A stretch of DNA of 64,000 nucleotides, taken from Streptococcus troglodytae. Its GTDB lineage: Bacteria; Bacillota; Bacilli; Lactobacillales; Streptococcaceae. The stretch is from the NCBI RefSeq assembly GCF_002355215.1, contig NZ_AP014612.1, forward strand, positions 1,612,001-1,676,000, read 5' to 3'. A model generated the notes under the pieces. The model ran no database searches, was not told the DNA's origin, and saw only the letters and a program-made list of their open reading frames with translations. A program made the position numbers and the translations under genes. Positions 1-7,953 of this stretch are shown here, piece by piece (within the stretch, counting starts at the first letter, position 1; the number at the start of each line of letters is the position of its first letter).

Positions 1-62
1 AGACTTTCTTTCATTCTTTTATTTTAACATTTTCAGCTCTGATATTAAAAGAGAAAACAAAA

Positions 63-119
63 TTGAACTGCACCCCAAAAGTTAGATTTTTTCTGTCTAA
101 CTTTTGGGGTGCAGTTCAA
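63..119. repeat. 57-bp perfect inverted repeat made of IS-end sequence; likely sepM terminator
   Basis: Two perfect 24-bp arms (63-86 and 96-119) flank a 9-nt loop. Read on the minus strand it matches the first ~48 bp of the IS3-family element at 24734, with one difference, and the outer CAGTTCA completes a terminal repeat at the other end. It is therefore a miniature, coding-less derivative of that element's end. It lies just past the sepM stop, with a T-rich stretch after it on the minus strand, so it probably terminates sepM transcription. Confidence 0.75.
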
Positions 120-146
120 AGTCCTAGAAATTCTAGAACCTTTTTA

Positions 147-1185
147 TTAATGCTTTCTTAGGTAATCAATAGCCTCCTGCACATTTTTAACAGGAACAAT
201 CTTCATCTTAGTCCCTAATTTTTTAGCAGCCTGTTTAGCTTCTTGATAATTAGTGACAGCTTTGGGATTTTTTTCAAAGTTGCCTTACTCACAGGATTGT
301 TGGGAACAAAAAAGATATCTGCATTAATCCTATCTGCTGCGGCCACTTTCATATCAGCACCGCCAATATCCCCGACAGTCCCATCTTCTCCAATAGTGCC
401 AGTACCTGCAATAATACGACCCTTACATAAGTCCTCTTTCACTAGTTGATCGTAAATATCAAGGGTAAACATGAGACCGGCACTTGGCCCTCCAATACCA
501 TTTGTGCTAAATTCGATTTTATCATCAGAAGTGACCTTGGTATGATCAACCAAGCCAATGCCAATACCATTTTTGCCATTTGATAATTTAATGACCTTGC
601 CCTTAGCAGTTTTCTTCTTATTTTCAGAAGTATATTGAACACTGACCTTGCTGCTTAATTTCAATCCAGACACATATTTAATCAATTCTTTCGAACTATG
701 AAAGGTCTTGTCATTAACACCTGTTACAGTGTCAGCAATATTTAAAACACCCTTGAAAGTTGAATTCTTACTAACCTGCAAAACATAAACACCCATATAA
801 TTAAAGTTTGCCTTTTTATGAGCTAAAGTAAGAGCTTCATAGATAGCTCCATTTTGTGAGGTCTCCATATAGAACTGATTAATCCGCATATAATCCGCAT
901 CACTAACACCACCAGTTGTTTCCTTGGCACTGGTAATTTCTGTAAAAGGGGTCAGCCAAGCATAGAGGACTTTTATAGGGGTTGCCTTACTAAGAGAGAC
1001 AGCTACAAAATTATAAGACCCCTTCTCTTTATCTTTTTTATGATTAACTGTCACAACAGAACGAATATCATAAGCTCCGCCGGGCATTTCTAAATAGTAA
1101 GGAAGAGGAAAAAAGAGTACCATTAAAAGCAAAATAAGACTGATACCGCTGATTAGCCACCATTTAAATTTTTGTTTGTTTTCAC
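147..1185 (-). CDS. sepM: Membrane-anchored PDZ/Lon-type serine protease SepM
   Basis: Cell-surface protease that in S. mutans trims the competence-stimulating peptide to its active form. Seen here: a short cytoplasmic N-terminus, one transmembrane helix (WWLISGISLILLLMVLFF), the streptococcal SepM motif YYLEMPGGAYDIRSV, a PDZ-like middle (GVLNIADTVTGVND) and a Lon-type catalytic site GGPSAGLMF with a downstream lysine. The GTG start at 1185 has a GGAG eight bases upstream and overlaps the coaD end. Two frame breaks occur, each one base short in a T run on the plus strand: 1169-1173, which fuses it to coaD, and 268-274, which garbles the C-terminus. Restoring both gives 346 residues ending EAIDYLRKH. 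Confidence 0.88.
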
Positions 1186-1663
1186 ATTTTTTCTCCACTT
1201 CTTTTACAACTCCCTGCGGAACATAAGGACTAATGTCTGCCCCAAAATGAATAAGCTCGCGTATCCGACTAGAACTGAAATAACGATAGTCTAAAGCTGT
1301 TAATAAAAAAACAGTTTCAATTTCTTGAGCTAATTGACTATTGAAAAAGGCGAGATTAGCTTCATACTCCAAATCTTGCGCATTTCTTAGCCCTCTAACT
1401 AAATGTGTAACCTGATGCTGTCTGGCAATATCAACTGCTAAACTATCTCGAGCTGCAACGACTTCAACATTTTTTAAATCACCCAGTGCCTCTTTTAGCA
1501 TAATTTGCCGCCTAGCAGGTTCAAACAAGCCCGTCTTATCTTTATTATAAAAAAGCCCAACATAAAGCTTATCAAAAAGTCCGCTAGCACGACGAATAAT
1601 ATCCACATGTCCATTTGTCACAGGATCAAAAGAACCTGCAAAGAGTCCAATTCTATCTGACAT
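1164..1663 (-). CDS. coaD: Phosphopantetheine adenylyltransferase
   Basis: Fourth step of coenzyme A synthesis: transfers AMP from ATP to 4'-phosphopantetheine in the cytoplasm. The nucleotidyltransferase signature is intact: GLFAGSFDPVTNGH near the N-terminus (the T/HxGH nucleotide site) and YRYFSSSRIREL with the ISSS-like loop near residue 128. The start overlaps the rsmD stop by 11 bases, indicating coupled translation. In the raw sequence the frame runs on into sepM because one base is missing in the run at 1169-1173; with it restored the protein ends ENKQKI at about 166 residues, the usual family size. The fusion is judged artefactual. Confidence 0.92.
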
Positions 1664-2192
1664 AAACCGTTACCTTAGAAATCCCATAAATTTTTTGTTT
1701 CCAAATGCTTAATTCTGCAACTTCTTCTGGCAGCTCAACCGCTTTATCCGTTTCACAGACAACCATAACTTCCTCAGACAGAAGCTTTCGCTGACAGAGT
1801 TCCTTAATGTTTTTCACAATTACTTCTTTTGCGTATGGTGGATCTAAGAAAATCAAGTCAAACTGTTGATTTAAATTTGTCAGAGCACGCGCTGCATCCA
1901 TTTTTAACAGTCGGAATTTATTTCCTTCTTTAGTCATCCTGATATTAGCTTCAATAACAGCTTGAGCTCTGCGATTCTTTTCCACCAAGACTGCCTCAGT
2001 CATCCCTCTTGAAATCGCTTCAATAGAAAGACCCCCACTGCCTGCAAAAAGGTCCAAGACACGACCGCCATTAAAGTAAGGACCAATCATATTAAAAACA
2101 GCACCTCTAACCTTGTCTGATGTCGGACGGGTTATCTTACCTTCCAAGGTTTTTAAAGGACGGCCGCCATAATTACCGGAAATAATTCTCAT
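1653..2192 (-). CDS. rsmD: 16S rRNA (guanine966-N2)-methyltransferase
   Basis: SAM-dependent methyltransferase modifying G966 of 16S rRNA. Seen: start MRIISGNYGGRPLKTLEGK, TRPTSDKVRGAVFNMIGPYF, the SAM-binding motif VLDLFAGSGGLSIEA and the catalytic DPPY (LIFLDPPYAKE). About 179 residues, normal for the family. An alternative in-frame ATG lies three codons upstream (2201), overlapping a TATAAT-like sequence, so the exact start is uncertain. It is the first gene of the rsmD-coaD-sepM run, all overlapping. Confidence 0.92.
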   Translation of the reverse strand: MRIISGNYGGRPLKTLEGKITRPTSDKVRGAVFNMIGPYFNGGRVLDLFAGSGGLSIEAISRGMTEAVLVEKNRRAQAVIEANIRMTKEGNKFRLLKMDAARALTNLNQQFDLIFLDPPYAKEVIVKNIKELCQRKLLSEEVMVVCETDKAVELPEEVAELSIWKQKIYGISKVTVYVR

Positions 2193-2679
2193 ACTTTCCA
2201 TTATATCAAAAAGTATAACAATTTCGTACTGGCAAATAATTAAGTAACTATTAAAAAACCAAAAGAGTTTGCCATCAGATTAAAAGCAGCTTATAATAAG
2301 GACTTTCATACATTCAGCATGTTTAATAGTCCTGTCATTATTTCTTTTTACCATTCTAAGTAACAGTATTAAGAGTCTATCAGTATCAGCCAACCACTCT
2401 CGGTCCATCGAATTAATTGTTCGATTCGGTTTAGTTTAAGACTCAACAACATTTAAAATGCAATCGCTTGTAAAATACTCCCCTTACTAACTAAATACGT
2501 TGTGCCGTGATCAAAACTTATATAAGTTGGAGATATTGAGATCGGCAGACTTAATATCCAGTTATGAAATTTCCTAGGAGGTCGCTGTCTGTTCTCACTT
2601 GAGCAAAGTATAATGCAAGGCAAACTAGATTGTACTTTGATTTTAAATCAGTATAAATTATTATAACTAAACCTTTATG
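2193..2679. other. Gene-free stretch between rsmD and oleate hydratase
   Basis: Roughly 490 bases with no convincing ORF, only short stop-rich frames. It presumably holds the promoter for rsmD at its left edge (a TATAAT-like sequence overlaps the first possible ATG at 2201). I see no RNA gene or repeat in it. Confidence 0.5.
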
Positions 2680-2716
2680 ATAACAAAAGAGATTAGAATA
2701 CAATAATCCTAATCTC
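2680..2716 (-). terminator. Rho-independent terminator after oleate hydratase
   Basis: An 8-bp stem (GAGATTAG/CTAATCTC, 2689-2716) is followed on the minus strand by TTTTGTTA. It lies about 40 bases past the hydratase stop. Confidence 0.75.
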
Positions 2717-2757
2717 CATTGATCATAAAATGTTTTTGTACTAAACATAAGTCCAAC

Positions 2758-4533
2758 TTAAACAAGATGATAATCTTTCAGTAATTTTTCAAGATCTGTC
2801 CCCTTAGTCTTTTTCAATAATTCTTTTAGTGCAATCTTTTCAGATAAACTCAATTTCATATCTGTAATCTTTTTGCCATCACGAAGGGCAACTGCTGCAT
2901 GCAAAAGATCACGGATATCATAAGTGCTTCCCCAAACTTCTGGAACACCGCGATCCACATTCAACAAAGTATAAACAGCTTCCATCCCTGTCCGAATAGA
3001 ATATTCCGTTGTAAAAATTGTATCTCTTTGCGTTTCTGCAAATTGTCCTAAAAAGGCAAAATTAACAGCACCTTGTGGAACTACATCTGGACGATCTCCC
3101 TTTTCTCTTGGCATAAAGAAAGCTGTAATATAGGGCATCATACAAGGAACAGTCTTAGCACTTTTTTTAGCCATTTCATCAATTTCTGATAGAGGAACAC
3201 CTAAATGATAGAGCCATTCTGCGCATATTTCTTTTCCCGTACAATCCCTCATTGGTTTTTTAATATAATCTCCTTCTTTATCAGAAAAGAGCGCATAAAC
3301 CCAAACAACCAGCTGATCTTTAGGTTGGTTACGGAATTGCGGCTGACGATTGATGGTCCAGCTCATTAACCAGTTAGAATCACGAACAGTGACAATACCG
3401 CCTGTCACGATCTTTCCTGAGAATGGATTCCGTTTACAAATTTCCTGAATGTACGGCGGAATCTTATCATCCAAAGTTGTCACGGTTGCGCTCATCCAAT
3501 TTGTCCGCTCAGGATCGTAGCAGAATTTATCAGGATGCCCAAAAGAAGGGGCTTGCTTAGCAATTTGACGCCACATATCCCAGCCACCGCCTTCACGAAT
3601 CTCACAATTAAAGACTGCCGCTTTATCCTGACTGCCATAGCTTGAATTTTCTACACAGCCGCCATTTGTAATAAAAACTAGATCATTTTCTGTCAAGTCA
3701 ATTTTTTCGCCTTGGCCATCACGAATCACTGCGATACTTTTAGCTGCTTTTTTATCTTTTTGAATATCAAATGTAATATTAACCACCTTAGTATTGTAGT
3801 GAAATACAACCCCAAATGACTCAAGATATTTGATCATTGGCAAAATCATCGATTCGTATTGATTGTACTTTGTGAAGCGTAAAGCCGTAAAATCAGGCAA
3901 GCCGCTAATATGATGAATGAAGCGCTTCAGATAAAGTTTCATTTCTAGGGCAGAATGCCAATTTTCAAAAGCAAACATCGTCCGCCAATAAAGCCAGAAA
4001 TTAGAATCAAAGACTTCACCATCAAAAACTTCGTTAATACGTTTATTATATAAGTCTTCATCTGGTGTGAAGAATAAATGCATAATCTCTTTGGCCCCTT
4101 TATCGGACAAGGTAAATCTTTTATCAGTATGGGCATCTTGTCCTTGCTTTTTCGTTGCACGGCAAAGTGAATAGTTGGGGTCTGCTTTATTGAGCCAGTA
4201 ATATTCATCAAGAACACTTACGCCTTCCGTTTCAATAGACGGAATTGAACGAAATAAGTCCCACATACATTCAAAATGATTGTCCATCTCACGACCGCCA
4301 CGCATCACATAACCAATATCACTGTATTGATAACCATCACAAGCACCGCCAGGAATGGAATCTTTTTCCAAAATATGCACTTGTTTACCGGGCATTTGTC
4401 CATCGCGAACTAGAAAACAGGCAGCAGACAGAGCGGCCAAACCAGAACCAATAATATAAGCCGATTTGTGTTCAACACCTGCAGGTTTTCTAGGGCGAGC
4501 AAAAGCTTCATAATTTCCACTTGAATAATACAT
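2758..4533 (-). CDS. Oleate hydratase (MCRA family, FAD)
   Basis: FAD-dependent fatty-acid double-bond hydratase, formerly called 67-kDa myosin-cross-reactive antigen, which converts oleic acid to 10-hydroxystearic acid and helps detoxify unsaturated fatty acids. Seen: N-terminal MYYSSGNYEAFARPRKP typical of the family, the FAD-binding glycine motif YIIGSGLAALSAACFL, the RGGRE segment carrying the family's catalytic glutamate, and the conserved C-terminal FLGQFAETQRDTIFTTEYS. The start at 4533 is preceded by GGAGG; the frame stays open a further 21 codons upstream without a comparable site. 591 residues, full length. It follows a TetR-type regulator in the same orientation, separated by a terminator. 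Confidence 0.92.
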   Translation of the reverse strand: MYYSSGNYEAFARPRKPAGVEHKSAYIIGSGLAALSAACFLVRDGQMPGKQVHILEKDSIPGGACDGYQYSDIGYVMRGGREMDNHFECMWDLFRSIPSIETEGVSVLDEYYWLNKADPNYSLCRATKKQGQDAHTDKRFTLSDKGAKEIMHLFFTPDEDLYNKRINEVFDGEVFDSNFWLYWRTMFAFENWHSALEMKLYLKRFIHHISGLPDFTALRFTKYNQYESMILPMIKYLESFGVVFHYNTKVVNITFDIQKDKKAAKSIAVIRDGQGEKIDLTENDLVFITNGGCVENSSYGSQDKAAVFNCEIREGGGWDMWRQIAKQAPSFGHPDKFCYDPERTNWMSATVTTLDDKIPPYIQEICKRNPFSGKIVTGGIVTVRDSNWLMSWTINRQPQFRNQPKDQLVVWVYALFSDKEGDYIKKPMRDCTGKEICAEWLYHLGVPLSEIDEMAKKSAKTVPCMMPYITAFFMPREKGDRPDVVPQGAVNFAFLGQFAETQRDTIFTTEYSIRTGMEAVYTLLNVDRGVPEVWGSTYDIRDLLHAAVALRDGKKITDMKLSLSEKIALKELLKKTKGTDLEKLLKDYHLV

Positions 4534-4591
4534 TCTGATACCTCCATAAAACTTACCTTTATTGTAGAAAACCTTCATCTCAAAAACAATA

Positions 4592-4639
4592 AACAAAAAA
4601 GCAAGTTGATTAAAAATTTATCAAAACTAGCTTTTTGTT
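4592..4639 (-). terminator. Terminator between tetR-type gene and oleate hydratase
   Basis: Long imperfect hairpin: AACAAAAAGC pairs with GCTTTTTTGTT and an inner TTGAT pairs with AATCAA, followed on the minus strand by a T-rich tail. It lies just past the regulator's stop and 60 bases before the hydratase start. Confidence 0.7.
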
Positions 4640-4652
4640 CAAATATTTTTCA

Positions 4653-5219
4653 TTATTGGTCATTAGTCTTATCATAGTGATGAAGCGCTGTTACAATATT
4701 GCCATGCACTAAAGAATCCAAGTGTTTCACGATGATACGAGGATCTTCTTTCATATCCTTTCTAATCCAATCCAACATCAAACCGACAAGAGCAAATTTA
4801 TAAAAGTCCGCAATAAAATCCTTTTCTTCATCATTGACTTTCAGTCCCTTAGCTTTTTCATTAACAACATTGATCATTAAATCATAGGTTAAAGTATAAA
4901 GGTAAGTTTCAATCTGCTCCCTGCTAACTGAATGATAGACATTCATGATAAAGGGTTTATTGGCTATCACGGCATTAAAAATTCGCAACAAGCCTTCCTC
5001 CCATGTCTCATAATCTTTATTCTCTCCTAAAGCTTGGCTAGCATTCTCAATACAAACCCATTCAATCAAGTCATAAATATCCTTAAAATGATAATAAAAA
5101 GTCATGCGGCTAATGCCGCAATCATCTGTTATGTCCCGAATTGTAATCTTAGGCAAGGGCTTTTGTAACAACAAATGTTTGAGAGAGTCCTCTAAAGCTT
5201 TTTTAGTTGTTTGTGACAT
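4653..5219 (-). CDS. TetR/AcrR family transcriptional regulator
   Basis: 188-residue one-domain regulator. The N-terminal helix-turn-helix is clear: ITIRDITDDCGISRMTFYYHFKD (about residues 24-46), followed by an all-helical ligand/dimer domain of the DhaS-like TetR_C type. It sits directly upstream of the oleate hydratase in the same orientation, so control of that gene by fatty acids is a reasonable inference but is not shown by the sequence. I see no clear palindromic operator beyond the terminator stem between the two genes. Confidence 0.85.
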   Translation of the reverse strand: MSQTTKKALEDSLKHLLLQKPLPKITIRDITDDCGISRMTFYYHFKDIYDLIEWVCIENASQALGENKDYETWEEGLLRIFNAVIANKPFIMNVYHSVSREQIETYLYTLTYDLMINVVNEKAKGLKVNDEEKDFIADFYKFALVGLMLDWIRKDMKEDPRIIVKHLDSLVHGNIVTALHHYDKTNDQ

Positions 5220-5404
5220 GAATTAACTAACCTCAATTCAATACATTATTTTTAACCCGTGGTGCTAGTTTATTTTGTAGTTCACAAAAAAGTCCATTGG
5301 ACTATGCTGTTAGTGATCAAACGAACAGGAGATATCCAAATGAACGACTTAATTATACCGCTAAACGTCATCACTTGCAATAAATTAAAAACGATTTCCC
5401 CTTA

Positions 5405-5557
5405 CTATTTTTGGTCTCCGAAGACATCATTATTATTATAGCAATATCCTGCCGCAAGCCCCACATTGATAGCAATAACTCCTATTGCTAAGGCAGCTGC
5501 TGCAAAAGTACACACTGTCACATCACATCCAAACGCTCCACCCCTAACAGTCTTGAC
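5405..5557 (-). pseudogene. Remnant of a cysteine-containing bacteriocin-like peptide
   Basis: The minus strand reads RGGAFGCDVTVCTFAAAA then an Ala/Gly/Ile-rich hydrophobic stretch and AAGYCYNNNDVFGDQK before a stop at 5405. It looks like the mature part of a double-glycine bacteriocin (GG, then about 43 residues with three cysteines). No start codon or leader is in frame: a TGA lies four codons before the GG. A DNESRL fragment in the neighbouring frame just upstream resembles a decayed leader. Not expressed as it stands, unless the assembly has an indel here. Confidence 0.5.
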
Positions 5558-5612
5558 TCATTATCAAAAAGACCCAGACACCAAGATGGAGACGGGGAAA
5601 TTTAAGTATGGA

Positions 5613-5795
5613 CTACTTTTTTCTAAAAGTTAAAAACTTGAGTGAATAAATGATTATTATACTTAAAACCGTTAAAGCCAGTAAGATAAACACAGATTGA
5701 CCAAAAGGAAAAGGCTTGTTTGGTGAACAAACAGCAACAAGGACTAATAAAATGATTAAATGGATCAAAAAATTTCCTTTTAAAAAATTTTTCAT
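5613..5795 (-). CDS. Small two-helix membrane protein (possible bacteriocin immunity)
   Basis: 60 residues: a basic N-terminus MKNFLKGNF, two predicted membrane helices (LIHLIILLVLVAVC and SVFILLALTVLSIIIIYSL) and a basic tail KFLTFRKK. This layout is common for class II bacteriocin immunity proteins, and it sits among bacteriocin-like fragments, but I recognise no specific family. There is no clear Shine-Dalgarno sequence; it starts 8 bases after the stop of a 22-codon ORF, so coupled translation is possible. Confidence 0.45.
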   Translation of the reverse strand: MKNFLKGNFLIHLIILLVLVAVCSPNKPFPFGQSVFILLALTVLSIIIIYSLKFLTFRKK

Positions 5796-5803
5796 AATAA
5801 TAA

Positions 5804-5872
5804 TTAAAGCTGTGAACCAGAGATCGCACAGGCAGTCCCTACTACCATTCCTTCAACTATTCCGCTCAGCAT
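5804..5872 (-). CDS. 22-residue ORF in the bacteriocin patch
   Basis: Starts ATG CTG AGC with a good AAGGAG seven bases upstream and encodes MLSGIVEGMVVGTACAISGS plus QL. The small, glycine-spaced, hydrophobic sequence resembles a fragment of a bacteriocin core. It lies 16 bases after the stop of the larger glycine-rich peptide. It could be a truncated second peptide or a coupling ORF for the next gene. Function unknown. Confidence 0.35.
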   Translation of the reverse strand: MLSGIVEGMVVGTACAISGSQL

Positions 5873-5888
5873 AACTCCTTAAAATATA

Positions 5889-6230
5889 CTAGTAATTTTT
5901 GATAAATCCATCAATAAAGCCAACAGTTGTACCAAGAGTAACTCCTGTCACTGCACCAATTCCTCCACCAATAGTTGCACATGCTCCAACACTTAGACCA
6001 CCAGTAGGTATTGATGGTGCAAGGCCTACAGTTCCTCCAATCGCACCACCTATTTCGGCGCCTGCTGCTCCCCAAGTAAAGTCTTTATCAAGTCCTTCAA
6101 CAGTCCCACCCCAGAGAGCCGAACCTAAACCTTCTCCTTCGGTAGTAGCAAGATATTCATTGTTAGCAATTTCAAAATTGTCAAATGCCATTGAATCTAA
6201 TGTTAGTGTATTTATTATAAATCTCTTCAA
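5889..6230 (-). CDS. Glycine-rich bacteriocin-like peptide precursor
   Basis: Up to 113 residues. The N-terminal part NTLTLDSMAFDNFEIANNEY followed by LATTEGEG looks like a double-glycine leader with GG changed to GEG; the rest is Gly/Ala-rich with several GxxxG motifs (AEIGGAIGGTVG, GGGIGAVTG) as in class IIb two-peptide bacteriocins. The expected ATG of the leader is ATA here, leaving a TTG at 6230 or the internal ATG (SMAFDNF) as possible starts; neither has a strong ribosome site. Probably a decaying gene. No transporter or kinase lies nearby. Confidence 0.5.
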   Translation of the reverse strand: MKRFIINTLTLDSMAFDNFEIANNEYLATTEGEGLGSALWGGTVEGLDKDFTWGAAGAEIGGAIGGTVGLAPSIPTGGLSVGACATIGGGIGAVTGVTLGTTVGFIDGFIKNY

Positions 6231-6255
6231 TTGTACTAATTAAGCCCTATTAAAA

Positions 6256-6459
6256 TTATTTTTTTGTGAATAAGTATTGTAGCATTATACGAGCATCTTT
6301 ACCATACCTTAACAACATATACAAGGTGAAAACTAGCCCAATAAGGGAAATAAAAATTTTTATCTTCTCATTTGTTATTGTTTTGCGTAGAAAAAATATA
6401 ATAACTATAGTACTCGCATACAAACCACACATCACGATAGCATTACTGGGATTTTTCAT
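6256..6459 (-). CDS. 67-residue membrane protein in the bacteriocin patch
   Basis: Begins MKNPSNAIVMCGLY with AAAGGAG seven bases upstream. Two hydrophobic helices (ASTIVIIFFL and IFISLIGLVFTLYMLL) separated by a charged loop TITNEKIK, with a basic C-terminus. The strong ribosome site suggests it is translated. An immunity role is guessed only from its neighbours; I do not recognise a family. Confidence 0.5.
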   Translation of the reverse strand: MKNPSNAIVMCGLYASTIVIIFFLRKTITNEKIKIFISLIGLVFTLYMLLRYGKDARIMLQYLFTKK

Positions 6460-6469
6460 AATAACTCCT

Positions 6470-6520
6470 TTAAATCAATCTGTATATCATAGCCATTGAA
6501 TCTAAAGTTAACGTGTTCAT
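6470..6520 (-). pseudogene. Truncated bacteriocin leader peptide (16 codons)
   Basis: An AGAAGGAG ribosome site precedes ATG AAC ACG, encoding MNTLTLDSMAMIYRLI then a stop. The first nine residues after Met are identical to the leader of the glycine-rich peptide at 6230 (NTLTLDSMA), so this is a duplicated leader whose core has been lost. It now reads like a leader ORF for the 67-residue membrane protein 10 bases downstream. Confidence 0.6.
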
Positions 6521-6698
6521 AAGGTTCTCCTTCTTTTAAAATTATGCGGTCATTATAATGCTTAAAATTTGCTTATGCAAGGAGATTTGAAATATTTAAT
6601 GTGAATAGCAACCTTTTGAAAAAAATCTAAAATTTCTGATAATTATTATCTTTTTCTTCACCTTCTCTTCACTATCTAATCATGCTATAATAATTTCC
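6521..6698. other. AT-rich intergenic stretch
   Basis: Contains a TATAAT at 6686-6691 pointing right toward the methyltransferase pseudogene, without a clear -35 box. Nothing else recognised. Confidence 0.4.
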
Positions 6699-7167
6699 AT
6701 GACGAAGAAAAATCTGATTAAGGGAAAGCGCATTGACCAGCTCTTTTCTACCGATGTAAAAATTATCCAAATAAGGAAGTTTTCAGCTACTCTGTCGATA
6801 GTGTCTTACTGTCGCGTTTTCCCAAGTTTCCATCTAAAGGACTGATTGTTGAGCTCTGCAGCGGCAACGGCACAGTCGGCCTCTTTGCCTCCACTCAGAC
6901 TAAAGCTAATATCCTATAAATTGAACTCCAAGAACGGCTGGCTAATATGGGCATGGGCCAGAACGTTTTTTAGAAATCCTTGATACAATGAAAACGTACA
7001 AGCTGGCTCCAAAGCGAGTTCAGTTTGTCTACCCTAAGGCCAATAAGGAAGCCAATATGCTCTTGATTGAAGCTATTAAAGACGGCTCCCTAGATGGGAT
7101 GAAGTTCCTGCCGCCGCTTATTGTCCATAAAGATAACGGTATAGACTTGTTCTTTAATGGTAAATAG
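6699..7167 (+). pseudogene. tRNA1(Val) (adenine37-N6)-methyltransferase pseudogene
   Basis: The N-terminal part reads MTKKNLIKGKRIDQLFSTDV, then (after a one-base break near 6770) FSYSVDSVLLSRFPKFPSKG and VELCSGNGTVGLFAS, the SAM motif of the TrmN6/YfiC family. An in-frame TAA follows, and the sequence then jumps to the family C-terminus (PERFLEILDTMK, RVQFVYPKANKEANMLLIEA, LPPLIVHKDNG). The central part carrying the NPPY motif is deleted. Multiple lesions make this a true pseudogene. Confidence 0.8.
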
Positions 7168-7180
7168 AATTTTTGGGATA

Positions 7181-7210
7181 TTTACAATATCTTTACATTT
7201 ATGTTATAAT
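7181..7210 (+). promoter_or_regulatory. Sigma-A promoter for the repeat lipoprotein
   Basis: TTTACA (7181-7186), 18-base spacer, TATAAT (7205-7210); a strong AGGAGG follows before the start at 7246. Confidence 0.6.
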
Positions 7211-7245
7211 AATGACATCTATTTTTAGGAGGTTCTAATCGGAAC

Positions 7246-7881
7246 ATGAAAAAGAACAAATTAATATTGCTAATTATTGCAGTTATTGTAACTTTAGGTT
7301 GCCAGCATTCGCAATTATCTTATTCTGATAATCATCTTTTCAATCTCACAGTAGCTTCTGCAGCAACTACAGATACTAACAAAGCAGAAAAAGCTGTTAA
7401 GAACTTAGAAGATCACCAGACTAGACAAAATTTAACAAAGGCTCAGCAAAAAGTTGACACGGTATCAGATGCAAATAAAAAAGAAAAACTTCAGCATCGG
7501 GTTAATTTAGTTAAGCAAGCGATTACGATTAAAGAAGCACAAACAGCTGTTAAGTATTTAGAAGATCATCAATCCAGAGATAATATAGCAGATGCTAAAA
7601 ATGAAACTGACCTCGTTACAGATGAAGGAACTAAAGCGAATTTAATCAATAGAATTAATCTTGTCGAAAATGCTATTGCTGCCAAAGAAGCGCAAACGAC
7701 TGAAAGTGCAGCATCTTCTCAAGAAGATCGGACTGTTTATGTTACCGGCGGCGGAAAATCACCTGTTTATTGGTACAGCACAGAGCATATGCCTTGGAAT
7801 ACCAATAGGAATAACATTATTGAAATGAAAGAATCTGAGGCTAGAGCCGCAGGAAAACGACATTCTTTAACAGAACCTTAA
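7246..7881 (+). CDS. Repeat-containing lipoprotein, function unknown
   Basis: 211 residues. Signal peptide MKKNKLILLIIAVIVTLGCQ with a possible lipobox VTLGC. Two tandem helical repeats of about 47 residues follow (KNLEDHQTRQNLTKAQQKV and KYLEDHQSRDNIADAKNET), each ending in an NLVxxAI helix. The C-terminal motif YVTGGGKSPVYWYSTEHMPW then NNIIEMKESEAR and GKRHSLTE resembles a short tail found at the end of several streptococcal secreted proteins. Monocistronic: promoter upstream, terminator downstream. No enzymatic motif is visible. Confidence 0.75.
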   Translation: MKKNKLILLIIAVIVTLGCQHSQLSYSDNHLFNLTVASAATTDTNKAEKAVKNLEDHQTRQNLTKAQQKVDTVSDANKKEKLQHRVNLVKQAITIKEAQTAVKYLEDHQSRDNIADAKNETDLVTDEGTKANLINRINLVENAIAAKEAQTTESAASSQEDRTVYVTGGGKSPVYWYSTEHMPWNTNRNNIIEMKESEARAAGKRHSLTEP

Positions 7882-7906
7882 CTGTCTGTAAATAAAAATG
7901 TATTCT

Positions 7907-7946
7907 AATAGAAGTCTGAGTAAACAATACTAGACTTCTATTTTTG
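7907..7946 (+). terminator. Rho-independent terminator after the lipoprotein
   Basis: AATAGAAGTCT pairs with AGACTTCTATT, followed by TTTTG. It also lies just past the end of the convergent minus-strand gene, so it may serve both. Confidence 0.8.
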
Positions 7947-7953
7947 TAAGCTT

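Noticed and set aside
215-1663. A natural CoaD-SepM fusion protein of 482 residues
   Set aside because: One missing base at 1169-1173 creates it. Restoring the base gives a normal CoaD stop and a GTG start with a ribosome site for SepM at the expected lengths, and a second missing base near 270 explains the odd C-terminus.
2551-2748. 65-residue minus-strand ORF
   Set aside because: It runs through the hydratase terminator, has no ribosome site, and its composition is unlike coding sequence.
5899-6243. 114-residue Pro/Ala-rich plus-strand ORF
   Set aside because: It is the reverse shadow of the glycine-rich bacteriocin-like gene; the Pro runs are complements of Gly codons.
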